This document shows positions 17,052-25,787 of a DNA stretch of 64,000 bases, piece after piece. The notes under the pieces were generated by a model that had not been told where the DNA came from, searched no databases, and was given only the letters and a program-made list of their open reading frames with translations. Position 1 is the stretch's first letter, and each line of letters begins with the position of its first letter. A program made the position numbers and the translations under genes. Source of the DNA: Picosynechococcus sp. PCC 7003 (lineage in GTDB: Bacteria > Cyanobacteriota > Cyanobacteriia > Cyanobacteriales > MRBY01). Location of the stretch: positions 1-64,000 of the forward strand of contig NZ_CP016476.1 in the NCBI RefSeq assembly GCF_001693255.1, in the 5' to 3' direction.

Positions 17052-18188
17052 ATGAATATTTCTCTTTTAGACAAAACAACCGGCCACACAATCTCTTTTA
17101 GTGCGGCGCAACAACATTTAGCCCGCCGCTATGGCGCCCAGCAACTCAGTGAAGCCCAAGCCCAAGCGGTTTACCTGGGGACCCTGGCCCGCACCGCTGT
17201 TCAGGGATTTCTCGCAGAGATGCTCCATATCGAGGCCGACCTCAACGGCAGTCACAGTGAAAATCCCCTCCTCCGTCAACTCAACCCCACTTTTGATCTA
17301 GAGTTACCGGAGCTTGGCCCCCTGATTTGTATTCCTGTACAAGATAAGGATTTAGCGGATGGCGATCGCCTTTCGTTACCTTTCCACCCGGAACCAGCCC
17401 TCGGCTATGTAGTGGTCCTGTTCAGTGAGGATACAACTTCTTGTCGGGTCTATGGCTACCTGCCTGCTGCCGTCCTTGCTGAAGATGCCACTGATTTTTC
17501 CCTCAGCCAACTCCAGGACATCGGCCAACTCCAGGACGATCTCTATGAGCTGGAGGAATACCTAGAAATTTTGCCGGAGCTGATGGCCACAGAGGTCTTT
17601 GTTTCACCGGCAGATGCCATTGTAATGATGGAACGCCTCAAACATTTACCCGTACACCAGCGAAAAGCGGCATTACTCCAGGCCTATCCCCAACTTAATG
17701 AAAAGGCAAATCATTTCCTCGCCGTCTGGGGAGATTTTGTCGCCCTCGGGGATTGGTTAAAAGATCAATGGCAGGGGGCTTGGGCTAATCTCCAAGACGA
17801 GATCACGGCTCTGACCTACCCCAATCTCACCCTAAATTTTGCGGGTCAAACGCGTTCTAGTGCCGCTCCTGTGCATCAATCCCTTTGTCAGGGAGTCAGC
17901 GTACTTTCCTTGGGGGGTCAGGATTTCTATGTTGTGATTCGTTGCCAACCGCAGGAGGAAAACTTGATGGATGTGGCCGTTGAGATCTCTCCCCAAGAGG
18001 GAGAAGCAGGGCTGCCCGTTGGTCTTAGCCTCCGTCTGCTCGATGATACCGACGCGGTCTTGTATGAAGAAAAGGTAACTGAGGGCGATCGCCAATTGAG
18101 TCTTGAGCTAGAGGGGGAAGTCGGCGAAGGGTTCCTCCTAGAATTTTCCTTTGGCAATACCTTAGTCCAAAAATACGTCCAGATTTAA
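17052..18188 (+). CDS. DUF1822 family protein
   Basis: The 378-residue product matches DUF1822 in its N-terminal half: an opening (ISFSAAQQHLARRY), the YLGTLARTAVQGFLAEMLHIEADL stretch and the VYGYLPAAVL region. The C-terminal part is beta-rich, ending in a sandwich-like domain (residues about 280-378). The ATG at 17052 was chosen over the upstream in-frame start at 17013, which lies inside the previous gene. Genes of this family often follow a sigma-factor gene in cyanobacteria, so regulation of that factor is plausible, but no biochemical role is established. Confidence 0.82.
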   Translation: MNISLLDKTTGHTISFSAAQQHLARRYGAQQLSEAQAQAVYLGTLARTAVQGFLAEMLHIEADLNGSHSENPLLRQLNPTFDLELPELGPLICIPVQDKDLADGDRLSLPFHPEPALGYVVVLFSEDTTSCRVYGYLPAAVLAEDATDFSLSQLQDIGQLQDDLYELEEYLEILPELMATEVFVSPADAIVMMERLKHLPVHQRKAALLQAYPQLNEKANHFLAVWGDFVALGDWLKDQWQGAWANLQDEITALTYPNLTLNFAGQTRSSAAPVHQSLCQGVSVLSLGGQDFYVVIRCQPQEENLMDVAVEISPQEGEAGLPVGLSLRLLDDTDAVLYEEKVTEGDRQLSLELEGEVGEGFLLEFSFGNTLVQKYVQI

Positions 18189-18245
18189 CCCCTTGGGGAG
18201 GTGGCGCGATGCTGCCTCCCGGTCACCTTTCCCACAGAAAAAACC

Positions 18246-18587
18246 ATGACCCAGATTCGCATTTTAGAAGTCTTCCGTTATAACGGTGGCTTAGTTTTTG
18301 ATGATCCAGAAAAGGGCCTCGATAAGGAAGCCTTTGTCGCCGGAATTGACGGGATGCTCGAAACCCTGATGGCGACCAAGGGCATTACGGAACGCTTTAA
18401 ACTCACTTTTTCACCCCAACCTTTTCCGGGTTATGAGTTGTCCTTACAGTGGCAACGGCGAGAGTTTGAGGGCAACTGGTATTACTGCGCCGAACTAGAG
18501 GCAGAAGGGTGGCTTTGTCCGGCTCTCTACCATTATTTCGAAACGGCACCCCAAGCCCTCTATGTCCGGGTTGATCCCCTCGCCTAA
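18246..18587 (+). CDS. Small DUF6717-like protein
   Basis: The 113-residue protein shows conserved blocks I associate with DUF6717: VFDDP-like LVFDDPEKGLDKEAFVAGI, FPGYELSLQW and GWLCPALYHYF. The frame is open to 18201 but the ATG at 18246 begins the recognisable protein. It lies between the DUF1822 gene and the long CHAT gene, so it belongs to the rightward operon. The family assignment comes from memory of its pattern and needs a profile search. Confidence 0.55.
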   Translation: MTQIRILEVFRYNGGLVFDDPEKGLDKEAFVAGIDGMLETLMATKGITERFKLTFSPQPFPGYELSLQWQRREFEGNWYYCAELEAEGWLCPALYHYFETAPQALYVRVDPLA

Positions 18588-18651
18588 TCACCTCTTTTTT
18601 CGGATTATCCCCTCCCATTCATCAAAATTTTTTACAGGAGTCAGCGTCATT

Positions 18652-21600
18652 ATGTCCAAGACAGAGTACGAACAAACCCTCGATGCCAACCTGGATGAGT
18701 GGACGATTGATGAGCTGGCTGAGTATCTGGAGGAGAACTGCGAGGAGGCGGAGTTAGATCTGATTTTTCGGGCGATTGATTTGCTCCAGGACTGTCTCCT
18801 CAATTCCTTTGAGTTTGCGTCGGAGCTTCACCTCACAGAGACGATGTTAAGGCTGAGTCAAAAGGAAATCCACGACATCTTTCAGTTCATTTTTAATGAC
18901 CTGGAGCCACCGGCGGAAACGGTCGAGGCAATCAATGCAGCAGTGGCAAAAGAATTATCAGAGATGCCGCCGGATGTGGAGATTGAGGCGGTACAACAGT
19001 GGCTCAGGCTCAAGCTGGCGGTGGTCTTTGAGGTTTTTCGGGTGCCGTTTATTGTGCAAGACTTTGAAGAAGGGAAGATCAAATCACCGGAAGACTGGGC
19101 AAATCTTCAATTTAATTTGGCTTATGACCATTCTGAAAATATTGAACAAACCAAATCAGAAATAATTGAAAAGCTTATTTACCATTACCAAGAAGCATTA
19201 TTAGTTTACACAAGAGAGACTTGTCCAGAGGATTGGGCAAATACTCAAAATAACCTAGGTTCTGCCTATAACAAGCGGATAGAGGGGGAAAGAAGAGAAA
19301 ATATTGAACGTGCTATCTACCACTACCGGGAAGCCTTAAAGGTCAGTGCAAAAGATGCTCACCCAGAACACTGGGCAATAATGCAGTCTAATCTTGCTTT
19401 TGTCTACAGTAGCCGGGTACAGGGAAACAAAAGAGAGAATATAGAACAGGCTATTTATCATTTTCAACAAGCCTTAACGGTGAGGACAAAAGAATCCTTT
19501 CCAGAAGATTGGGTAATAACCCAGAATAATCTGGCCATTGCCTACTTAGACCGGATAGAGGGAGAGAAACGAGAGAATCTTGAACTCGCCATCTTCCACT
19601 CCCAGCAAGCCTTAGCGGTCAGTACAAAAGAGGCCTATCCAGAGGATTGGGCAAATACTCAAAATAACCTAGGTTCTGCCTATAACAAGCGGATAGAGGG
19701 GGAAAGAAGAGAAAATATTGAACGTGCTATCTACCACTACCAAGAAGCCTTAACGGTTTATACAAAAGAAGCCTTGTCAGAGGATTGGGCAATGACACAG
19801 TATAACCTCGCTAATGCCTATAGTGACCGGATAGAAGGAGAGAGAAGGGAAAACATCGAACTCGCTATCTTCTACTACCAAGAAGCCTTAACGGTTTATA
19901 CAAAAGAAGCTCATCCTAAAGAGTGGGCAGGGACACAAAATAATCTAGCTCGTATTTATGTAGACCGAATTGAGGGAGATAAAAGAGAGAATATTGAACA
20001 GGCTATTTATCATTTTCAACAAGCTTTAATAATTTATAAGCAAGATATCTATCCAAAGCTTTGGGCAATGATTCAGCATAATGTGGCTCTTGTCTATTTA
20101 GACCGGATAGAAGGAGATAAAAGAAAGAATATTGAACGAGCTATTTATCATGCTCAGGAAACCTTAACAGTTTATAAAAAAGAAGCCTATCCTAAAGACT
20201 GGGCAGAGACTCAGAATAGTCTGGCTATTGCTTATATTAAGCGGATAGAGGAAGATAAGCGAGATAACTTAGAATTTGCCATCTGCCATTGTAAAAAAGC
20301 GCTAACTATAATTACTAAGGAAACCTATCCAAAGCTTTGGGCAATGATTCAGCATAATTTAGCTCTTGCTCATTCAGACCGGATAGAAGGAAATAAAAGA
20401 AAGAATATTGAGCTTGCCATTCATTATTACCAGGAAGCCTTGACGGTAAGAACAGAAAAAACCGATCCAGAAGCTTGGGCAACGACCCAGAATAACCTCG
20501 CTCTTGCCTACAGTGACCGAATAGAGGGGGAGAGATGGGAGAACCTCGAACTCGCTATCTTCTGCTACCAGCAAGCCTTAACCGTCAGGACAAAAGAGGC
20601 CTTTCCCCATGACTGTCTAAACAGTAGCTCTTTCCTAGGGAATTTATACCTACAACAGGAAGACTGGCAAAGGGCAATAAAGCCCTATCAAACGGCGATT
20701 GAATGCATTGAACTGCTCACCAGTTGGACGGCCGATGATGACTATAAGCAACAAATCATGGCCGAAAATATCACGGTCTATGACAACATCATCCAAGCCT
20801 GTGTTGCTTTGGGTAAATATGATGAGGCTATTGCCTACGCTGAACGGGGCCGCAGTCGTCGGCTAGTGGAACTGATCGCCAGCAATGACCTCTATGCCGA
20901 TGCCGAAATCCCCCCCGAGATTCAGGCCTATCTCGCCCGCTACGAAGCCATCGAACGACAACTGCATAACCTCCTGCAAGAAGATTCAAACGATGGGAGC
21001 ATTGGCGAACGAGGCTTAGGCCGATTCCGCCAAACCACCGTCACCCCAGCAGAACGGGAAGCGAAAACCGCAGAAATCCAGGCTCTACAGGCTGAGAAAC
21101 AAACCCTCTGGCGGGAAATTCGCCGCTTCGATCCCGTCATCGCCCAACAAATTCAGGTAGAGGCGATCTCCTTTGCAGAAATTGCTGCTCTCCTACCCAA
21201 CCCCCAGAGCGCCATCCTCAGCATCTACAACACCGGCGCCGAGACCCACATTTTTGTCATTCGCCACCCAGCAACTTCTCCAAAAAAATCTGGCTTATTT
21301 TCGCTTTTTCAGCAACTAAACAAACCCCGCCCGGTGATTACCCTCCACAGTTGCCCAGACCTGACCTACCAGAAACTAGAGGACCTGCTCACAGAACAAT
21401 GGTTAATTCCCTACCAAGAGAACAATGAACAATGGCAGGCTGACCTAGGACAAAACCTGCAAAATATCGCCCAAGCCCTCCAGCTAGAGCAACTGATCCA
21501 AGACCACCTCACCGGCATCCAGGAACTGATCATTATTCCCCACCTGGGTTTCCATCACATTCCCTTTGCTGCCCTCCCCACTGGAGAAGCTACAGTCACC

Positions 21601-22413
21601 CAAACAGAACAAACCCTAGACAATACCCGCATTAAGATCAAATCCAAGACCAGAGTACAAACCGTTCAGAATCTCCTCCACGAGCAATACCTGGGTGATC
21701 TGTTCCAAATTCGGGTGCTGCCCAGTTGCCAGATCCTGAAATATTGCCATGACCGTCCCCCACTGCCCCAAAGCAATTACGGCATTGTCGAAAATACCCA
21801 GGAGGATTTGAACTTCACCCACATCGAAGCCAATCGCCTGAAACAATTGGAGCCAGTGCTCCCCCAAAATCACCTCAAGGGCAGAGCAGAAGCAACCGTC
21901 AGTAATTACCAAGATCTTTTGACACGGGTCGAAAATGTTCACTCCTCCCACCATGCCAAATCAGACCTCAACAATCCAAGGGAATCGGCCCTGGAATTAG
22001 GGGATGGAAAATTTAGCCTGGGGAGCCTCATGCTGAAGCGTTACCCGAACTTGAACCATGTATTCCTGTCCTGCTGCGAAACGAACCTGGGCAAATCCGA
22101 GCTAACCGATGACCTGCTGACCTTAGGAACAGGTTTCCTCTGTGCCGGCGCAAGGACAGTCATTTCTTCTCTGTGGGCAGTGGATGACCGAGCGACCGCA
22201 ATCTTCAGCAGCTACTACTATGAAGCCCTCCAGAAAACTCAAAAACCGGCTTTAGCTCTGCAAAAAGCACAACAGCGTTTACGGAATGTGACGGTAGTAG
22301 AGATTTGCCAGGAATTCCCTGAGCTAGAGGAAAGCATGGACTTGAGAGAACCAGAGAATCGCCCCTATGCCGTCCCCTTCTGGTGGGGAGCTTTCATCTG
22401 CCAAGGGGTATAA
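18652..22413 (+). CDS. TPR-CHAT protein (caspase-like protease fold), longer copy
   Basis: This 1253-residue protein shares the acidic N-terminal domain (residues 1-150) and CHAT domain with the copy at 10678-13767, but has eleven 46-residue TPR-type units (about 155-665) in place of six. The candidate His (VHSSHHAKSD, about residue 1096) and Cys (VFLSCCETN, about 1140) are present. An ACAGGAG ribosome-binding site lies before the ATG at 18652; the frame is open to 18562 but the conserved N-terminus begins at 18652. It is the last gene of the sigma/DUF1822 operon. The final 40 residues differ from the other copy. Confidence 0.9.
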   Translation: MSKTEYEQTLDANLDEWTIDELAEYLEENCEEAELDLIFRAIDLLQDCLLNSFEFASELHLTETMLRLSQKEIHDIFQFIFNDLEPPAETVEAINAAVAKELSEMPPDVEIEAVQQWLRLKLAVVFEVFRVPFIVQDFEEGKIKSPEDWANLQFNLAYDHSENIEQTKSEIIEKLIYHYQEALLVYTRETCPEDWANTQNNLGSAYNKRIEGERRENIERAIYHYREALKVSAKDAHPEHWAIMQSNLAFVYSSRVQGNKRENIEQAIYHFQQALTVRTKESFPEDWVITQNNLAIAYLDRIEGEKRENLELAIFHSQQALAVSTKEAYPEDWANTQNNLGSAYNKRIEGERRENIERAIYHYQEALTVYTKEALSEDWAMTQYNLANAYSDRIEGERRENIELAIFYYQEALTVYTKEAHPKEWAGTQNNLARIYVDRIEGDKRENIEQAIYHFQQALIIYKQDIYPKLWAMIQHNVALVYLDRIEGDKRKNIERAIYHAQETLTVYKKEAYPKDWAETQNSLAIAYIKRIEEDKRDNLEFAICHCKKALTIITKETYPKLWAMIQHNLALAHSDRIEGNKRKNIELAIHYYQEALTVRTEKTDPEAWATTQNNLALAYSDRIEGERWENLELAIFCYQQALTVRTKEAFPHDCLNSSSFLGNLYLQQEDWQRAIKPYQTAIECIELLTSWTADDDYKQQIMAENITVYDNIIQACVALGKYDEAIAYAERGRSRRLVELIASNDLYADAEIPPEIQAYLARYEAIERQLHNLLQEDSNDGSIGERGLGRFRQTTVTPAEREAKTAEIQALQAEKQTLWREIRRFDPVIAQQIQVEAISFAEIAALLPNPQSAILSIYNTGAETHIFVIRHPATSPKKSGLFSLFQQLNKPRPVITLHSCPDLTYQKLEDLLTEQWLIPYQENNEQWQADLGQNLQNIAQALQLEQLIQDHLTGIQELIIIPHLGFHHIPFAALPTGEATVTQTEQTLDNTRIKIKSKTRVQTVQNLLHEQYLGDLFQIRVLPSCQILKYCHDRPPLPQSNYGIVENTQEDLNFTHIEANRLKQLEPVLPQNHLKGRAEATVSNYQDLLTRVENVHSSHHAKSDLNNPRESALELGDGKFSLGSLMLKRYPNLNHVFLSCCETNLGKSELTDDLLTLGTGFLCAGARTVISSLWAVDDRATAIFSSYYYEALQKTQKPALALQKAQQRLRNVTVVEICQEFPELEESMDLREPENRPYAVPFWWGAFICQGV
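19224..19327 (+). repeat. 104-bp direct repeat in the long CHAT gene, copy 1
   Basis: These 104 bases are identical to 19638-19741. The copies are 414 bases apart, which equals three 138-base TPR units. Other units in the gene are much more diverged, so this copy is recent or has been homogenised. Confidence 0.85.
19638..19741 (+). repeat. 104-bp direct repeat in the long CHAT gene, copy 2
   Basis: The stretch is identical to 19224-19327 and encodes the same PEDWANTQNNLGSAYNKR unit plus the start of the next helix. Confidence 0.85.
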
Positions 22414-22753
22414 AGCAGCAGTCCTGAATTAACACAAAGCAGTAATTTCTATGCCTCATGCCAATCTTTGTATCGCTTTGTTACAGAAAATTTGCGTTGC
22501 TGGGATGGTGTCTCTGGGTGTGATTTCTAGCTCTAGTACCTTTAAACGTCCCAATAACTCTACAGGACCTCCTCCCGTATTGAGAAAAGATCCTGTAGAA
22601 TTAGATAAATTTAAAAAAGACGAGGGTCAGCAAGAAAGCAAAGCTGCAAGCTCTCACCAACCCACCAAAGAACTTTTTGCACCGGTTCTTGATGGGTACA
22701 TTCTAGCAGCTTTTTTGTTGATTCTCCAACCCCCCCATCTGGAGAATAAAAAA

Positions 22754-24010
22754 ATGACTGCCTTTGCCATGATTACCGCCGATAGTGACTACCTCCTCAA
22801 CCAAGTTAGTCGCTGCGCCGCCACCCTCTACAACTGGCTTCTACGCAAACGCCCCGCTGGTACAACCTTTGAAGCAGACCTCGATACTTTCCGCCACTGG
22901 ACTGGCAAAATCCGCAAGAAACCCTATTGCTTGAAGTGGATTCGCCAGGCCATTACCGAACTCGCAGACATTGGTCTCGTCGATATTCAGCGCCAGTACA
23001 ACAGCAAAATCTACAAACTCGCCGCCTATCGTCCCGGGAATAAAACTTCCCAAACCGAGAACAAAACTTCCCAGTTTGGGAATAAAACTTCCCAAAAACG
23101 CGCCTCAAACCCTGATGCTGCCGTACCTTCTTATATAGATACTAAAGATTCAACAGATCAAGTCTGTTCTGCTGTTCAATTAAAATTTTCTTTTTTGGAT
23201 TCTCAAGTGACTGAGGTACTGGAAGAGAAAACTCAATCTAGCCAAGGAGAAAATATTAAAAACCATAAAGCTGAAAATGCAGTCACTGGTGAAACTCACA
23301 AATTAGACCAAGAGAAAGAAAAAGCGGCGGGCCAAAGTGTAGAAAAAACAAATAAAGATAATGAGAATGGTAAAGATGATAAAGGGCTGGTGGTTGAGCA
23401 ACCGCTGGTTATTGGGCTTAGGGAGCAAGGCCAAAGCCAACCAACCGCCAATTCTGGAAAAAACCGAGAGACGCAAAAGATTAGGGTTTCACCAAAATCA
23501 AGGGACTCGCAGGAAAAAGAGAGGGATAAGCAATCTCCGGTTTCGGCAGTTAAGGACGGCACACTTCAGACAACGGCTGGGGCACAAGATCAACAGACGG
23601 AAAAGGTGGATGCGGTGGTGAATTCCCAAGCTAAGACTCATTTGGAACGGCTTGATGAGCTAGGGATTGTGCTGAATCCTGCTCTGGTGCGGTTGGTGAA
23701 GACAACGGCGGCAGAAATCATTGAAGGGGCGATCGCCGCCTATCGACAATATCGCCGTGACCACTATGTGAAAAATCCAGCGGGCTTTTTTGTCTATGCG
23801 GTAAAAAATGCGGTGGCGAATAATCACACCAGTGAGAAAGCAAATTTCTTTTACTGGTTTGAGGCAATGCGTAAAATTGGCCGCCTGGGTTATTACGAAG
23901 AGGTAGATGGCGATTATCTAGTACGGGATGGTATTCATCTAGTGTCCTGGCAAGTGCTAGTGGAACGGGGCTGGACTTGTGAGTATTTGCAAAAACGACT
24001 GCGGGGCTAA
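22754..24010 (+). CDS. Unknown protein with winged-helix-like N-terminus and 21-bp internal repeats
   Basis: The 418-residue protein begins at an ATG with a good GGAG site; the same frame is open back to 22451 but that extension lacks a ribosome-binding site. Residues 1-95 have a helix pattern (LYNWLLRKRPAG, CLKWIRQAITELADIGLVDIQRQYNSKIYKL) resembling a winged helix with a wing. A long charged disordered middle follows, then a helical C-terminal block (about 275-418). Winged helices with this layout occur in plasmid replication initiators, so a replication role is possible but unproven. It is 340 bases after the long CHAT gene. Confidence 0.55.
   Translation: MTAFAMITADSDYLLNQVSRCAATLYNWLLRKRPAGTTFEADLDTFRHWTGKIRKKPYCLKWIRQAITELADIGLVDIQRQYNSKIYKLAAYRPGNKTSQTENKTSQFGNKTSQKRASNPDAAVPSYIDTKDSTDQVCSAVQLKFSFLDSQVTEVLEEKTQSSQGENIKNHKAENAVTGETHKLDQEKEKAAGQSVEKTNKDNENGKDDKGLVVEQPLVIGLREQGQSQPTANSGKNRETQKIRVSPKSRDSQEKERDKQSPVSAVKDGTLQTTAGAQDQQTEKVDAVVNSQAKTHLERLDELGIVLNPALVRLVKTTAAEIIEGAIAAYRQYRRDHYVKNPAGFFVYAVKNAVANNHTSEKANFFYWFEAMRKIGRLGYYEEVDGDYLVRDGIHLVSWQVLVERGWTCEYLQKRLRG
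23039..23094 (+). repeat. Three 21-bp-spaced direct repeats in the winged-helix gene
   Basis: The unit AA(T/C)AAAACTTCCCA occurs at 23039, 23060 and 23081, a 21-base period, encoding NKTSQ three times. Equal spacing near two helical turns is iteron-like. Confidence 0.5.
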
Positions 24011-24101
24011 CTTAGCTCGCACTCTCGGTAAAGTAGAGATTTACAACGATCTTTGAAATCTGCTTTTCAGATCTCAAACACCAATCACACCACAAAAAAC
24101 C

Positions 24102-24326
24102 ATGGCGATTACTATTGCACTACCCGATGAGCTTGCGGAACAATCCATGGCCCTTGCCGCCCACCTCGACCTTTCCCTTGAGGCTTTGGCGGTGATGGCC
24201 CTAGAAGAAATCCTGGATAAACATCGACGCCAGTCACCAGCGGATTTGGACTTGGCGCAAAAAATGAAAATTGTCCAACGTGGAATTGAGAAATATCAGC
24301 AAGCCTTAATTGAGTTATCCCAATGA
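24102..24326 (+). CDS. Small antitoxin-like protein paired with Doc-like gene
   Basis: The 74-residue protein starts with a beta-strand/ribbon-like segment (MAITIALPDELAEQSMALA) and ends in a charged helix. Its stop overlaps the start of the Doc-like gene by four bases, the usual arrangement of an antitoxin-toxin pair. It would bind and neutralise the Doc-like product and repress the operon. It does not clearly match Phd. Confidence 0.6.
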   Translation: MAITIALPDELAEQSMALAAHLDLSLEALAVMALEEILDKHRRQSPADLDLAQKMKIVQRGIEKYQQALIELSQ

Positions 24327-24715
24327 AAGAACCGATTTGGTTAAATGCCGCAGATATTTATGGCATCCATCAAGCAGTGATTGCAGCATCAGGTGGACAG
24401 CCCGGTATTTTAGCGGCGGGATCCATTACAGCCAGTCTGTATAAAGCGAAAAATGCCTTCTACTATTCCCAGACTCAAGATCTGCGGGATTTAGCAGCAG
24501 TGTATGCTTATGCTTTTACCAAAAATCACTGCTTTGTCGAAGCGAATGAACAAGTAGCCTTGATTGTTGTCTACACTTTTTTAGCAATTAATGGTGTTGA
24601 ATTAAATGCACCGCCAGCGGAGGCTGCCAGGCTGTTTCGGGAAATATCTATGGGCCAAGCCCTCCAGGTTACAGAAATCGAAAAGATATCTCGCTGGTTA
24701 AAACGTCATACCTAG
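24323..24715 (+). CDS. Doc-like protein with degenerate Fic motif
   Basis: The 130-residue product resembles Doc: IHQAVIAASGGQPGIL at residues about 12-27 and the region KNHCFVEANEQVALIVVYTFL (about 73-93) correspond to the Doc/Fic core. Active Doc enzymes phosphorylate EF-Tu and carry HxFx(D/N)xNKRT. Here the residues are HCFVEANEQV, so the Lys-Arg pair is replaced by Glu-Gln. The His, Phe and Asn remain. It is probably inactive as a kinase or has changed chemistry. Confidence 0.7.
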   Translation: MKEPIWLNAADIYGIHQAVIAASGGQPGILAAGSITASLYKAKNAFYYSQTQDLRDLAAVYAYAFTKNHCFVEANEQVALIVVYTFLAINGVELNAPPAEAARLFREISMGQALQVTEIEKISRWLKRHT

Positions 24716-24747
24716 TTCAAAGCCTGGAGATTGGTTGCGCTGGTTGG

Positions 24748-24769
24748 TTACCCATAACGTTATGGGTAA
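24748..24769 (+). promoter_or_regulatory. Distant copy of the second par palindrome
   Basis: A 22-bp perfect palindrome with core TACCCATAACGTTATGGGTA lies between the Doc-like gene and the VirB2-like gene. The other four copies are at 61.6-63.5 kb around the second parAB. It is 150 bases upstream of the first type IV secretion gene. Confidence 0.7.
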
Positions 24770-24918
24770 TCGCGCTAATGATTTATGTTCGGAGCCTAAA
24801 GCCTCTCAAGCTTGGATTATTTCTCTCTTTCGCAATCTTCAAAAAAAAAATTTAGCGACTTTATCCGAATCTGGAACGCCCCTTGCTCTTAGGGATTGAA
24901 GGATTCAATTTTTTTTCT

Positions 24919-25440
24919 ATGTCGCACCCCATTTATCTCAAACCCACTCGTTTGGTGGAAACCCTCAGCATTCCCCTCAGTTTGTTATTGCTGAAATCGG
25001 GACAGCCGTCTTGGGCAATGATTCCCCTCTGTATCTATGCCCTTCTGTTCACTCCCCAAGGGCTACGGGCATTTCAACGGTTAAAACCTCGGTCTAAATT
25101 CCTTGCGGCCCTGACTGGGTTAGCGATGCTGGGTTTATGCATCAGTCCTCCGGTAATGGCGATTGAATATTCTTTCCTCTTGCAAGCCACTCAAACAGCG
25201 ATGGAAACCTGTATTTTTAGTCAGATTGCGGGTTTAGCGGTATTGTCTGGGTTAATTTTTACAGCGATTCGGGGGAGCGTTGTCCTCGGTTTAGCGTTCG
25301 TTGCCTTTGAGGCTTGGCAGGAAAAACGCAAACAGCAGGATTCCTCGGAGCAAATCAAAACCATTGTTTATGCGATTGTCTCCATCGTGGTGGTCGGGGC
25401 AATTGAACCGCTCATCATGGGCAGTGGTTGTGGGGGTTAA
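24919..25440 (+). CDS. VirB2-like pilin candidate of the type IV secretion system
   Basis: The 173-residue protein begins at the ATG 24919 and has three hydrophobic segments (about residues 18-38, 75-92 and 130-165), with a small C-terminal hairpin of membrane spans. This is the size and position (just before VirB3 and VirB4) of VirB2/TrbC pilins, though the sequence identity is not recognisable. The gene ends a few bases before the VirB3-like start. Confidence 0.58.
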   Translation: MSHPIYLKPTRLVETLSIPLSLLLLKSGQPSWAMIPLCIYALLFTPQGLRAFQRLKPRSKFLAALTGLAMLGLCISPPVMAIEYSFLLQATQTAMETCIFSQIAGLAVLSGLIFTAIRGSVVLGLAFVAFEAWQEKRKQQDSSEQIKTIVYAIVSIVVVGAIEPLIMGSGCGG

Positions 25441-25445
25441 GGATC

Positions 25446-25787
25446 ATGTCTGTGAAAAATACGAAGGTTAATAAGTCTTTTCGTCGCCGCGCCAATTTCT
25501 TTATCTTTAGCCCTGAACACATTATCCCGTTTGGCTTGTCGCTGTTTTTTGGCTTTATCGTCGTCGGGGTTTGGTGCCAAGCAAATTTTATCTGGGTGAT
25601 GGTCTATACCTGTGCGCCCTTCGTCACTTGGCTGATTGTTGCGGGTCAGTCTCCCGCCAGAACGGCGGCGAAATATCACCATCCACCCCGGTGGCGGCGT
25701 GGTCGGGGTCGCCATTCTGTGTGGCTCAAACGCCAGTCTACCCCCGCCATTAGTCAGCAAATTTTACGTCAGGAGGATTTACGCTAA
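25446..25787 (+). CDS. VirB3-like type IV secretion protein
   Basis: The 113-residue protein has one or two adjacent hydrophobic segments (about residues 24-64) between a basic N-terminus and a basic arginine-rich C-terminus. It lies between VirB2- and VirB4-like genes and overlaps the VirB4 start at base 25787. The size and location match VirB3/TrbD. Confidence 0.58.
   Translation: MSVKNTKVNKSFRRRANFFIFSPEHIIPFGLSLFFGFIVVGVWCQANFIWVMVYTCAPFVTWLIVAGQSPARTAAKYHHPPRWRRGRGRHSVWLKRQSTPAISQQILRQEDLR

Noticed and set aside
22451-22753. Upstream extension of the winged-helix gene
   Set aside because: No ribosome-binding site at 22451, a good one at 22754; the extension has no family likeness, so it was left out.
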